Shown here: positions 32,480 through 40,517 of the stretch, in pieces
Layout: the number at the start of each line of letters is the position of its first letter
Position numbering within the stretch: the stretch's first letter is position 1
Assembly: GCF_014647675.1 (NCBI RefSeq)
Contig: NZ_BMPQ01000026.1
Coordinates: 60,115-124,114, forward strand
DNA: 64,000 bases
Direction: 5' to 3'
DNA from: Streptomyces flaveus
GTDB lineage: Bacteria > Actinomycetota > Actinomycetes > Streptomycetales > Streptomycetaceae
The notes under the pieces: generated by a model
The model's input: only the letters and a program-made list of their open reading frames with translations
What the model was told of the DNA's origin: nothing
The model's database searches: none
Made by a program: the position numbers and the translations under genes

Positions 32480-33520
32480 TCAGCGGTTGACGGACTGGAT
32501 CTCCTGGACGATGACGGCCTGGTCGTTGCCGAACTCGCCGTTGGGAAGGTCTCCGCCCGCGCCGCCGGTGCCGGCCCAGGTGACTTCCCACGTGACCGTC
32601 GCCTGGAGGTTGAAACTGCCGTCGCCGGAGGAGCGGAGGTACTTGAGGCCGCAGGGAGGTGTTTGGTCGGCCTTGCCCTTGGCGTACGGCTCACCGATCG
32701 ATCCGTCGTCGTTGATCGCGCATTCGCCGGAGGCGGGGTACGTCTCGGCGTCCTCGGTGCCCGGTTCCAGCCTGAGGGAGACCGGCTTGGCGGTGGTGGT
32801 CGCCTGGATGTTGAGGCCGGCGACGTTGAGGGCAGCGGTCACCGCTACCTCCTTGAACTGGGCTTTGTCGAGCCAGGCCCAGGTGGGGAGGTTGACCTTG
32901 GTGGTGTCCTCGGGGGCGAGGGTGACCTTGGTGTCCGGGAGCTGAATCGCGTTGTAGGCGGCTTCGGCGAGCACTTCTGGCGTGACTGCTTGGTCGACGC
33001 CGGGATCGTCGTTGTTCTCGACCCAGAACGGCTGCTTGTCGCATTCCCAGCTGGCGGGGTCGTCTTCGCGGTCAGGGTTTCGGACAGCGACCCACCATTT
33101 TCCGTTGTCAGCCTCGTCCTCGTTGTAATCCTTGTACTCGCCGTCTTTGTAGACCTCTCGGAACTGGCCGACTGCGGCCTTGGCGTAGCTAGCCTGGCCG
33201 GGGGTGTCGATCGTCTCCTGATACATCGTCTCGACGTACTTCTCGAACTCCGCGACCGAACGAGGCTCGTACCAGCATGCGGGTGGGGTCCAGTCGCCTA
33301 CCGGTTGAATGGCGCTCGTGCTGCCGCTGGAGCGTACGGAGCCGGAATACGTGACTTTCGAGACCAAGGTGCCCGCGTCGGCACTCGCTGTCTGCTTGGT
33401 ATTGCCCTGTGTACCCGAGCTTGGTGGCCAGTCCGCGAAGGCGGTTCCCGGTGCCAGGGCGAGTGCTCCCGAGAGAACGCCAACCACGACGAATCGACTG
33501 CGGGCAACTACGGCGTGCAC
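32480..33520 (-). CDS. Secreted protein with Sec signal peptide
   Basis: This 346-residue protein has a classic signal peptide: basic VARSRF, a hydrophobic VVVGVLSGALALAPG core and an AFA-DW cleavage site near residue 30. The mature part has Trp/Tyr/Asp-rich segments (TPPACWYEP, YNEDEADNGKWWVAV) and about four cysteines. I do not recognise the family; similar proteins occur beside T7-type genes in Streptomyces as I recall. It starts at GTG and overlaps the lipoprotein gene by 13 bp, so they are coupled. A 258-bp gap without genes follows it. Confidence 0.75.
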   Translation of the reverse strand: MHAVVARSRFVVVGVLSGALALAPGTAFADWPPSSGTQGNTKQTASADAGTLVSKVTYSGSVRSSGSTSAIQPVGDWTPPACWYEPRSVAEFEKYVETMYQETIDTPGQASYAKAAVGQFREVYKDGEYKDYNEDEADNGKWWVAVRNPDREDDPASWECDKQPFWVENNDDPGVDQAVTPEVLAEAAYNAIQLPDTKVTLAPEDTTKVNLPTWAWLDKAQFKEVAVTAALNVAGLNIQATTTAKPVSLRLEPGTEDAETYPASGECAINDDGSIGEPYAKGKADQTPPCGLKYLRSSGDGSFNLQATVTWEVTWAGTGGAGGDLPNGEFGNDQAVIVQEIQSVNR

Positions 33521-34158
33521 GACTTGTGTCCCCTCTGCGAAGTGAGCTTCGTTGTCTGCCAGACGCCCTGCTTGTCCTTCTCGAGTCGTGCTGTGTAAAG
33601 GACGTAGGAATTGCTGGTCACAGCCGTCTTGTGAACCTTGTTCGACTTGCGGTCCTTCGCGTAGGCCTTGGATTGGTCCTCGCAGTACACGACTCCTGCG
33701 GATGAGGAGTCGAAGACGTCAACCTTGGGGTTGTAGTAGCGGTTTGTGCCCGTGATCGAGTAGCCCTCCTTCACGATTGACTCGACCCAGTCCCTGGCGT
33801 CAGCCAGGGCGGTGCCGCTGTAGTAGAAGCTGAGGGCGGGCAGCTTGGCGTTTCCTTCAGTGATGGCGTAGTTCGTCGCGTCGACCCTCCGTGCGACATC
33901 CGCGAGGACGGCGTCCTGAGTCGTGTCGCCGGTCTTCCAGCTTTCGAAGTTGTCGCTGAGGTCGTCCGGCAAGGTGACCCGGGGGCGGCTGGCCGCGTCC
34001 GTTGCGTCGGGCGAAGCCGATGTCTCCGTGTCGCCGGTATCGGCACCCGCGATCTTGTCGTTGTCCTTCGAGCTGTCGTCTCCGCTCCCGCAGGCCGTGA
34101 GCAGTAGGGCTGCGGTTGCGGCGAGCGCGGCAGCAACGGGCAAAGGGCGGCGCTTCAC
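33508..34158 (-). CDS. Lipoprotein
   Basis: With GTG at 34158 (after GGGGAG) this is a 216-residue precursor with lipobox LLLTACGSG (Cys at about residue 22). A Ser/Asp-rich linker precedes a mature domain with YYSGTALADARDWVESIVKEGYSITG and YCEDQSKAYAKDRKSNKVHKT. It is likely anchored to the outer face of the membrane. It overlaps the downstream secreted-protein gene by 13 bp, forming a two-gene exported unit. A longer in-frame start at 34230 is less likely. Function unknown; it is adjacent to the T7-like locus. Confidence 0.8.
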   Translation of the reverse strand: MKRRPLPVAAALAATAALLLTACGSGDDSSKDNDKIAGADTGDTETSASPDATDAASRPRVTLPDDLSDNFESWKTGDTTQDAVLADVARRVDATNYAITEGNAKLPALSFYYSGTALADARDWVESIVKEGYSITGTNRYYNPKVDVFDSSSAGVVYCEDQSKAYAKDRKSNKVHKTAVTSNSYVLYTARLEKDKQGVWQTTKLTSQRGHKSCTP

Positions 34159-34270
34159 TGTGGACTCCCCGTGAGACATAGGTTCAGTCAAGAGCAATGA
34201 CGGTATCCGTGGGGCGGACGGTTTCGCCACAGTGAACTTCCTTGCATGGCTGGGCAGATGGGAAGAAACC

Positions 34271-34453
34271 GGGGCAAGTCAAGGGCGCTTGTGGCCCGAT
34301 TGTGTCTGGACACGCGAGGGCCCCGAGCGCGGGATGTGCGTTCGGGGCCGGGTGCGGGGCTCTATTTGCCGGGATTCAGGCGTTGCTTGCGCGACGAGGG
34401 TTCCGTCGTGGCGTGAAGCGGTCGTTCAGTCCTGGAACTCCTCGATGGGGGAC
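34271..34453 (+). repeat. 183-bp direct repeat, copy 1
   Basis: This copy is collinear with 37991-38173 at an offset of exactly 3720 bp, with eight mismatches counted by eye (about 96% identity). It contains the 3' end of the DUF gene family at 38146-38565 plus a hairpin. The left edges of both copies begin at GGGGCAAGTC with no similarity before it. Confidence 0.95.
34319..34349. terminator. Terminator-like hairpin within the repeat
   Basis: GGCCCCGA (34319-34326) and TCGGGGCC (34342-34349) form an 8-bp stem with further inner pairing. The same hairpin is present in repeat copy 2 at 38039-38069, where it follows the 139-residue gene on the minus strand. Confidence 0.6.
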
Positions 34454-34560
34454 CCCGGCGAGTGCCCAGGGTTCGTTCTCCATCAGGGCACCGTAAGTTG
34501 TCGTTGGGTCCAAAGAGGAACGTTCCCGAGTCAGCTCAGGCTTGGTTGACGAGATCCCGG
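34426..34560 (-). pseudogene. Frameshifted remnant of a 139-residue-type gene 3' end
   Basis: On the minus strand, one frame reads ENEPWALAG and another SPIEEFQD followed by a stop. Together they match the tail ...NELRAQPESPIEEFQI of the intact gene at 38146-38565 after one frameshift. The remnant is partly inside repeat copy 1 and continues for about 100 bp beyond it with weaker similarity. It is a decayed duplicate. Confidence 0.6.
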
Positions 34561-34753
34561 CGATCACTGCGATCGTGCGGAATCCTCGTCGTTGCGGGGG
34601 CTGTTCGCACCTGTTCGGGATAGTGGACGGCGCCAACTGTGGAGCGTGGCCGACTCGGTTCGATGCTCCCGCGGCAGCCGCTGTCTACCCTGGCGGCTTA
34701 TTCTGAGTCGCTAGCGCGAAGGCAAAGCCGGCTATTGAGGGACAGGGGCAGGA

Positions 34754-36145
34754 ATGTCGTTTCGGGCGGCAAATCCGGAGGACCTGGAGCATTTGGCGAA
34801 ACTCCTGGACGGGCGCGGTGGCGTGGAGGACCGCCTTGACGAGGCCTTCACCCGAGCTGCCCAGTTGGAGGTGAGTGGGCATCTGGCGGCCCTGAAGCCG
34901 ATGAGGTCCTGGACTCGCAGCGAGGCTCAGGATCTGCGTAAGCGCGCCACCCTCCTGCGCCTCGAGAACGGCGACCCGATGGCCGGGCTGCTGTGGGCGG
35001 GGTTCACGACGAAGGACCTGGAGAAGTACAAGGGCGAGGGGATCAGGCCGGAGACGCTGCTGCTGGCCAATTCGGTGGCAGCGAGCGACGATCCGAACGC
35101 GAAGGACCTGACGCGACAGCCGGGGGAGAAGCTCGGCGACTGGGTCGCACGGCTCGAGGCGCATGCGCTCTCGAAGATCCCTGGTCTGGAGCCGCACGAA
35201 GAGTCCCTCACCGAGATGATCAAATTCGGCGCCGACGCGTTCAACGTCGCGGCCGCAGCCCAGGTTGTCACGGCGAGCGGCTTCGCGGGAACCAAGGTGC
35301 TCTTGGGCAACGCAGTGAAGACCGGCAAGCTCGGGCCGATGAAGGACGCCCTCGCGGCACGGTGGACCGCGGCCGGCAGTAACCCCATCCTGCGTTGGGC
35401 GGGCACGAAGCTGGGAAACTACAACCCGCCGATACGCTCGTTGACCGCCCCCGGTGCCTGGCTTCCCGGGCAGCTCGGCAACATGGCCTCCCGGAGCCAG
35501 ACGTATCAAAGGGTTGCCAATGTGCCCTTGAGTTCCGGTTTCCTGGGTGACCGTTGGGGTGGCGGGTTGGACGCGCTGCGCCGACGCGGCTTCATGAATG
35601 CCAAACTGCTGGGCTTCACTCCCAATCAGGCCATCAACTTCTTTGCCGGATCGGACGATCTGGCCCGCAGGTACGGCGGGCTGACACACTCCGGGCAGCC
35701 AGTCATCCGCGCGGGAAACGCCAGCCTGCTGAAGGTCGGGAAGGCCGGTGGGTTCAAAGCGGCGGCGAAGACCGCGGGGCTGTGGCGCGGGGCCGGCATC
35801 GTCGGGTCGGCGGGCGCGACGGCCTTCTCCATAGCCAACATCGCCACCATGGACCACGCGAAGGAGTGGGAGAAGAGCAAGGCCGGCTACCTGGCCAACT
35901 ATGCGGAGGCCGGGTTCAACGCCTCCCTGACCATGGCGATGGTCGCACCCAATCCGGTCACGATCGGTCTCGCGGTAGGGACCGGCATCGTCTACGGAGG
36001 ACTGAAGGTCGTCGAGCACTGGGACGACATCACGGAAGGCGCCGACAAGGCAGCCGACTGGGTGGGCGACAAGGCAAGCGACATCGGGAATGACATCGCC
36101 GACGGTGCCAAGGAGTTGGGCAGCGCACTCAACCCGTTCGATTAG
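34754..36145 (+). CDS. Candidate type VII substrate/effector, cassette 2
   Basis: This 463-residue Ala/Gly-rich protein is paralogous to that at 29889-31097. It shares NPEDLEHLAKLLDGRGG, EAFTRAAQLEVSG, KPMRSW, GLLWAGF, the hydrophobic segment GIVGSAGATAFSIANIATMD and the C-terminus GAKELGSALNPFD. It is about 60 residues longer in the middle (about 190-330). No signal peptide is present. It is followed by a 207-residue gene on the same strand and a convergent partner gene. No catalytic motif is recognised. A short AGGA precedes the ATG. Base composition is near the chromosomal norm, unlike copy 1. Confidence 0.65.
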   Translation: MSFRAANPEDLEHLAKLLDGRGGVEDRLDEAFTRAAQLEVSGHLAALKPMRSWTRSEAQDLRKRATLLRLENGDPMAGLLWAGFTTKDLEKYKGEGIRPETLLLANSVAASDDPNAKDLTRQPGEKLGDWVARLEAHALSKIPGLEPHEESLTEMIKFGADAFNVAAAAQVVTASGFAGTKVLLGNAVKTGKLGPMKDALAARWTAAGSNPILRWAGTKLGNYNPPIRSLTAPGAWLPGQLGNMASRSQTYQRVANVPLSSGFLGDRWGGGLDALRRRGFMNAKLLGFTPNQAINFFAGSDDLARRYGGLTHSGQPVIRAGNASLLKVGKAGGFKAAAKTAGLWRGAGIVGSAGATAFSIANIATMDHAKEWEKSKAGYLANYAEAGFNASLTMAMVAPNPVTIGLAVGTGIVYGGLKVVEHWDDITEGADKAADWVGDKASDIGNDIADGAKELGSALNPFD

Positions 36146-36157
36146 CAATCGCAAGAG

Positions 36158-36781
36158 ATGAGAGCACTTGTCACCATGGGAACGAGTAGTGAGTCCTTGA
36201 CGTTCGAGCTGTTGCCGTACAGAACCAAACCAAAGAAGGGGGAGACGCCCAAGGCTGGGCTTGAGGGGAATGTGGGGCACTTCGGCCCCGTCATCGTGGA
36301 GCGCTGCCCGCTCTACCGGCCACTCGAAAAGGGAATGGACACTGCTCGGCTGAGCGGCCCCGCCTTCCCGGAGACGACCTTCCGCGGGAAGCGCAGGTCG
36401 GGACAGCCTTCGCTGTTCAAGGCCGAACTCACCCTTGACGGACGGGCCGCGGAGCTGCGCTTCAACGCCCGGGCCTTGAAAAAGGGGGACCGGGCGCTGC
36501 GCATCGCGTACGACGGCCGGGAGTACGTCTACTCCTCGGAGGGCCTGGGCAAGGCGAATGTTCTGGAGAGAGAGGGAGTCCGCGTCTCGATCGAACTCGG
36601 CCGGCAAATTCCGCCGGCCGACATCGCCAGCGCGGGTACAGCCACCGGCCCGGTGGATGCCGTCGACCTCGCCATTGCCATCGTGCTGCAGGAGGTAGAC
36701 ACCGACGTCCTCACTCTGAGCGGCGCCGCACTGTCGTCACCCTTCGCCCTGATGCAGCACTTCTCGGATCGGGCGGAGTAG
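36158..36781 (+). CDS. Hypothetical protein in substrate cassette 2
   Basis: This 207-residue soluble protein is rich in beta-strand-like segments (SLTFELLPYRTKP, RALRIAYDGREYVYSSEGLG, VRVSIELG). I recognise no family. ATG at 36158 (after AAGAG) or 36176 are the possible starts. It begins 12 bp after the 463-residue gene, so the two are co-transcribed. It occupies the position that the PH-like membrane protein has relative to cassette 1, and may bind or protect against the larger protein. Convergent with the partner gene at 36803. Confidence 0.55.
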   Translation: MRALVTMGTSSESLTFELLPYRTKPKKGETPKAGLEGNVGHFGPVIVERCPLYRPLEKGMDTARLSGPAFPETTFRGKRRSGQPSLFKAELTLDGRAAELRFNARALKKGDRALRIAYDGREYVYSSEGLGKANVLEREGVRVSIELGRQIPPADIASAGTATGPVDAVDLAIAIVLQEVDTDVLTLSGAALSSPFALMQHFSDRAE

Positions 36782-36802
36782 CGGGCATCCCCCAAGCCCC
36801 GT

Positions 36803-37627
36803 TCAGCGCGGGCCCAGCTCCTTCTTCTCCGGCAGCAGGTCGGTCAGCTTCCGCCAGATCTCCCCGGCTCCCGAGCGAACCAGGTGCAGGGGGCTTTCCG
36901 CGGTGACCTGGCCGGGGAGGATTGGCTCCTCCGGCTGCTCACGGATCCAGTAACCCCGGGGACCGCAGTCCCAGACCGCCAGGCTGCGAAGCATCGGCGC
37001 ATGCTCGCCGTCGTGCTGTCCGTCCCAGGCGACGGTGACACGCCAGTACGCGTTCAGGGCCAGGACCAGCTCCGTCAGGGTGGCCGCCATCTCCCCTGAG
37101 GTGCCGGCGTCTGCCAGCTCCTTGTGAATCGCGGCCCGGTCCTCCTCGGGTTCTCCGGATGGGGCGGACAGCACGGTGAAGGCGGCATCCAGCGCCTTCA
37201 TGGTCGATTCGACGCGGGGCGTCGCCGGCTGCTCGTCGGCATCGCGACGCCGCAGATGGACCATGCGGGCAAGTTCGAAGACGAGCGTGCTCGGTTCGAC
37301 CGGGATGTACTCCGACTCCTCCTCGCCCGGCCATCCTTCGTGCGCGATCACCGTGTTCTGGCCGACGATGATGCCGTGGTGTACAGGGCCTGGCTCGCCG
37401 GTGATCTCGACGCTGATGATGAGGACGGGGGCGTCCAGCGCCTCCACCAACTCACGCAACAGCGGTGAGAGTTGCCCCTCCTGACCAACTAGACCCAGTT
37501 CCTGCAACTCTCCGAGGGACGGGAAGAGGTCCGGGCTCGGAGTCTCCCCCGTGGCGAGACGGGCGAGCACCCGGACGTGGCGGTCGGCCAGACGCAGACG
37601 GGACCTTGAGCTGTCGTACGCGGGCAT
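36803..37627 (-). CDS. Partner protein of T7 substrate cassette 2 (EspG-like?)
   Basis: This 274-residue protein with ATG at 37627 is chosen to match the MPSYDSSRGR start of its paralogue at 28994-29818 (here MPAYDSSRSR) and has GGAGGA upstream. It shares HHGIIVGQNT, HEGWPGEEESEY, ELARMVHL, AVWDCGPRGYWIREQPEEP and ESPLHLVR blocks. It is soluble with no catalytic motif. EspG-like chaperone or immunity protein are both possible. In this cassette it is convergent with, not downstream of, the substrate gene. Confidence 0.7.
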   Translation of the reverse strand: MPAYDSSRSRLRLADRHVRVLARLATGETPSPDLFPSLGELQELGLVGQEGQLSPLLRELVEALDAPVLIISVEITGEPGPVHHGIIVGQNTVIAHEGWPGEEESEYIPVEPSTLVFELARMVHLRRRDADEQPATPRVESTMKALDAAFTVLSAPSGEPEEDRAAIHKELADAGTSGEMAATLTELVLALNAYWRVTVAWDGQHDGEHAPMLRSLAVWDCGPRGYWIREQPEEPILPGQVTAESPLHLVRSGAGEIWRKLTDLLPEKKELGPR

Positions 37628-37691
37628 GAGCACATCCTCCGCAGATTGGGTGGCATGAGGCTAACCCGAGGGTCGTGGCAGCCTGGGACGG

Positions 37692-37990
37692 GTGCGGCCA
37701 GGTGCGCCAGCACTGCTGGACGCGATCCGGCTCAGCCCGGCGGACGACGCGACCGCGGTGACTGCCAGCCAACTCCGCGAGGTCGTCAGTTGGCTCGTGA
37801 GAGCGGGGCAGTGGCGCCCGGGAGACTCCGCATTCTCATCGTCATGGACACCGGCTACGACGTCACCCGCCCTCGCCTACGTCCTGGCAGACCTGCCCGT
37901 CGAGCTGGTCGGCCGCCTGTGTTCGGACCGGGTCATGCTCCGTGACGCCGGACCGCGCCGCTCCACTCCGCGCGGCGGGCAGCCCCGCAC
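37692..37990 (+). pseudogene. Transposase fragment with frameshifts
   Basis: The frames contain LLDAIRLSPADDATAVTA, then RILIVMDTGYDVT in a shifted frame, then LAYVLADLPVELVGRL and RVMLRDAGPRR back in the first frame. This matches a DDE-type Streptomyces transposase I recall, with two compensating frameshifts and both ends missing. The fragment ends exactly where repeat copy 2 begins (37991). No terminal inverted repeats are visible. Confidence 0.65.
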
Positions 37991-38173
37991 GGGGCAAGTC
38001 AAGGGTGCTTGTGGCCCGATTGTGTCTGGACGCGCGAGGGCCCCGAGCGCGGGATGTGCGTTCGGGGCCGGGTGCGGGGCTCTATTTGCCGGGATTCAGG
38101 CGTTGCTTGCGCGACGAGGGTTCCGTAGTGGCGTGAGGTGGCCGTTCAGATCTGGAACTCCTCGATGGGGGAC
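37991..38173 (+). repeat. 183-bp direct repeat, copy 2
   Basis: See copy 1 at 34271-34453. This copy includes the last 28 bases of the intact minus-strand gene ending at 38146 and its downstream hairpin, so it is likely the source copy. Confidence 0.95.
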
Positions 38174-38565
38174 TCGGGTTGGGCTCGGAGTTCGTTCTTC
38201 AGCAGGTCCCCCTGAGTCGTGCTGTGTTCTCCCGTACGGCAGCGAGGGCATTCGCACGGTGGGAATGCCGACGTGCGCGGCACTGGGTCCACTCGGCCAC
38301 CGGCCAGGACTTCGACTGTGCCTCGGTCCTCGGTCATGGTGCCCTGGGCGTTGAGCTTGTAGACGCGGAGGGTGAGGCGGGAGCGTCGGGGAGGGGTTTC
38401 GGGGAGTTCCAGTGGGTCGGTCAGGGGTGGGTAGTGGTCGGCGCAGTCGGTGCACGCGTAGACATTGAAGCCGGGGCCTGTTGCCGCGTGCACTTCGTGG
38501 ACCAGGACCGGGGTGTTTGTGGTGCGGTGGCAGCGGGCGCACATCCGTACGGCGGGGCGGGTCAT
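38146..38565 (-). CDS. Cys-rich hypothetical protein
   Basis: This 139-residue protein has several CxxC pairs: MCARCHR near residue 8, CTDCADHY near 38 and CECPRCRTG near 105. They suggest one or two zinc-ribbon-like sites. The N-terminal half has THEVHA-like contacts but no known family. It overlaps the upstream 98-residue gene by four bases (ATGA), so they form an operon. Its 3' end is duplicated in the 183-bp repeat. Such gene pairs recur next to small GntR regulators in Streptomyces as I recall. Confidence 0.6.
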   Translation of the reverse strand: MTRPAVRMCARCHRTTNTPVLVHEVHAATGPGFNVYACTDCADHYPPLTDPLELPETPPRRSRLTLRVYKLNAQGTMTEDRGTVEVLAGGRVDPVPRTSAFPPCECPRCRTGEHSTTQGDLLKNELRAQPESPIEEFQI

Positions 38566-38858
38566 CGGGTGGCCGCCGGTACGCGGATGCCGTGGATGTG
38601 AGTGGGGCCGGTGTCGATGCCCAGGGTTGCCAAGTACAGAGCGCGGCGGCGTTCGCGCTGGCGGCGGTGCTCGGCGGGGTCCAGGACGTAGGGGCGTACG
38701 AGACGGGACGTACCGCCGTCGAAGAGTCCGGTGAAGCGGGGTGGCGGGATCGGGATGAACCGCAGGGGCGGTGCATCCCCGAGGCGGTGCCGGCCTCGAG
38801 GGCGTGGGGTGCAGATGCTCAGCATCCAGGCCAGGACTCGGAGAGTAAGGTCCAGCAT
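38562..38858 (-). CDS. Arg-rich small hypothetical protein
   Basis: This 98-residue protein has a short hydrophobic N-terminus (LDLTLRVLAWMLSI) and then basic, Pro/Arg-rich sequence with LVRPYVLDPAEHRRQRERRRALYLATLGIDTGPTHIHGI. ATG at 38858 follows AAGGAG by seven bases. It is the first gene of the minus-strand pair and is divergent from the GntR gene. The combination small Arg-rich protein plus Cys-rich protein plus short GntR looks like a conserved accessory unit of unknown role. Confidence 0.65.
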   Translation of the reverse strand: MLDLTLRVLAWMLSICTPRPRGRHRLGDAPPLRFIPIPPPRFTGLFDGGTSRLVRPYVLDPAEHRRQRERRRALYLATLGIDTGPTHIHGIRVPAATR

Positions 38859-38942
38859 GTCGGCGCTCCTTCGAAGCGTTCGGCCGCGCCCCGGGACGGC
38901 TTGCCTCCGTCGCCGGGGTCTGTCATCAGAACCGTATGGGCT

Positions 38943-39014
38943 CTTGCAGGGGGTTGTCTACCCATAACTAGGGAGAAAGGTCTCTATGAATTCCTGCAAG
39001 GCGGTACGTACAGT
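38943..39014 (+). promoter_or_regulatory. Inverted repeat and -10 upstream of the GntR gene
   Basis: CTTGCAGG (38943-38950) and CCTGCAAG (38993-39000) are exact reverse complements flanking the promoter region of the GntR gene. TACAGT (39009-39014) is a good -10 placed so that transcription would start at or near the GTG (39021), giving a leaderless mRNA. Confidence 0.5.
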
Positions 39015-39020
39015 TCACCT

Positions 39021-39248
39021 GTGTTCGAATTTGATCCAACAAGGCCTAAGTGGCAGCAGATCGCCGAGGTGGTCCGGCAGCGGATCGCCAGCGGCGAGTA
39101 CCCCGTGCGCGGACTGATCTCCGAGGTGAAGCTGGAGCAGGAATTCGGGGTTGCGCGCGAGACTGTCCGCAAGGCCACCGCTGCACTGCGGGAAGAGGGG
39201 CTGATCGTCACCACGCGAGGCATGGGCTCCTTCGTCGCCGAGCGGTGA
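39021..39248 (+). CDS. Short GntR-type DNA-binding protein
   Basis: This 75-residue protein is just a GntR winged helix: PTRPKWQQIAEVVRQRIASGEYPVRGLIS, then LEQEFGVARETVRKATAALREEGLIVTTRGMGSFVAE. It has no ligand-binding domain. GTG at 39021 is preferred for the likely leaderless promoter; a much longer in-frame ORF upstream has no support. It probably regulates itself and the divergent two-gene unit through the inverted repeat ahead of it. Confidence 0.8.
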   Translation: MFEFDPTRPKWQQIAEVVRQRIASGEYPVRGLISEVKLEQEFGVARETVRKATAALREEGLIVTTRGMGSFVAER

Positions 39249-39286
39249 TCTTCCGCGCCCAGTCAGCGCCCTCGTAAGGTGCCCCC

Positions 39287-39805
39287 GTGTACATACCCTC
39301 CAACGCTCTCGACGGCAGCCGTCGATCCCGTCTCGCCAAGGGCGTCATGCTGTGCATCATCATGCTCATGCTCGGGGTGGGGCTGACCTTCACCACGTTC
39401 CGAGGGACCGGTGGTGACGTGCCGGCCATCGTCGGCTTCGGGGCCGCAGCAGTGTCGGCGTACCTGCTCGCCTGGTGGAGTGCTCGTTATTGGTACGCGG
39501 CTTTCTCCGAAGGGCGGCGACCCGAGCCGGTTCCTCAGCCCGACCCGTGGCCCTGGGCGCCGCCTCCGTTGATCATTGGCGTGGCCTTGGTTGTCTCGGG
39601 CGTCCGGGATTTGAGCCGAGGCGACAGCAGTGGGTGGTTCGGGGTGGGGATCGGCGTGCTGTTCGCGGTGCCCGGCCTTCTGGGGCTCGTAGTGCTGGTG
39701 CCGTTGGGTCGTGCCTCCAGGAACGGGGCCGATGGCGCCTCCGCCGCGTCCGCTCGGACGACCGAGCCGCCGAGGCCGCGTCGCGACTGGGGACCCATCG
39801 GCTGA
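39287..39805 (+). CDS. Multi-pass membrane protein, unknown
   Basis: This 172-residue protein has four hydrophobic segments: GVMLCIIMLMLGVGLTF, VGFGAAAVSAYLLAWW, PLIIGVALVVSG and GVLFAVPGLLGLVVLVPL. A short Pro-rich loop (PVPQPDPWPWAPP) sits in the middle and the tail is basic/Ala-rich. It starts at GTG 39287 with a weak AAGG upstream. It lies 38 bp after the GntR gene. No family is recognised. The next two genes encode similar-size membrane proteins in the same direction. Confidence 0.6.
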   Translation: MYIPSNALDGSRRSRLAKGVMLCIIMLMLGVGLTFTTFRGTGGDVPAIVGFGAAAVSAYLLAWWSARYWYAAFSEGRRPEPVPQPDPWPWAPPPLIIGVALVVSGVRDLSRGDSSGWFGVGIGVLFAVPGLLGLVVLVPLGRASRNGADGASAASARTTEPPRPRRDWGPIG

Positions 39806-39855
39806 AGCATTCCGCGGCGAACGGCCTGACCCCACCCGAGAGTGAAAGGAACGCA

Positions 39856-40416
39856 ATGCTCTGGCGCGACGAGCGAGTCCGGTTCGGTGCCGGGATTGTC
39901 GGGGTCGTGATCGTCCTGATGACTGCCGGGGTTGTTCTCGTATTCGGGCTCGGCACTTTGAAGTGGCTCGTGCGCGACTCGGCACCGACTCTGATGGGCT
40001 GGCCCGGTGGGCCTTGGGCTGTTGGAGGCGGTTTCGGGCTGGTGACCGTTTTCGGCTGCCTTGGTGGGGCGCTGCTCGCGCCCGGCTTCTCGGTCCCAGG
40101 GGTGGCGGGGGCGAGGCGTGGGTTCCGTATCGCGGGGGCCGGGCTCTGCTGGGGGGCGGCGTACTGCTCCGGGATGTACATGCTGAGTGCCTTCATTCCC
40201 GGCAAACGCTGTGGGTCCGGGCCGAGTTGCGAGTACATCCCAGGCACGGGCAGCGCGTTCCTCTCGTACGCCATCACCTCGGGCGTGGTCGGATGGCTCG
40301 TCCACCGATGGCGTGCCGCGCGAGCCGAGGAACGCCGGCTCAGGGAGCGAGAGCGTATGCGGAAGCTCCGTAAGAAAGGCAAGGGGAAGAGCCGGGCGGC
40401 CGCTCGTCGGGGGTGA
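39856..40416 (+). CDS. Multi-pass membrane protein, unknown
   Basis: This 186-residue protein has about four membrane segments (GAGIVGVVIVLMTAGVVLVFGL, GGGFGLVTVFGCLGGALLAPG, IAGAGLCWGAAYCSGMYML, AFLSYAITSGVVGWLV) and a strongly basic tail (RMRKLRKKGKGKSRAAARRG). A pair of Cys flanks GSGPS in a short extracytoplasmic loop. ATG at 39856 follows AAAGGA. Probably co-transcribed with the flanking membrane-protein genes. Function unknown. Confidence 0.65.
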   Translation: MLWRDERVRFGAGIVGVVIVLMTAGVVLVFGLGTLKWLVRDSAPTLMGWPGGPWAVGGGFGLVTVFGCLGGALLAPGFSVPGVAGARRGFRIAGAGLCWGAAYCSGMYMLSAFIPGKRCGSGPSCEYIPGTGSAFLSYAITSGVVGWLVHRWRAARAEERRLRERERMRKLRKKGKGKSRAAARRG

Positions 40417-40517
40417 CGTGTTGCTGTCGCTCGGATCTCGGGCGAGGCGCCGGGCGACTGCGCGTAGCCGAAAGGGACGGCTATCCTCACCGGGCCTGGT
40501 GAGGAGGCGGGGAGTCC

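Noticed and set aside
39475..39855. Long upstream extension of the 186-residue membrane protein
   Set aside because: The in-frame extension overlaps the preceding membrane-protein gene and lacks an SD; the ATG at 39856 has AAAGGA upstream.
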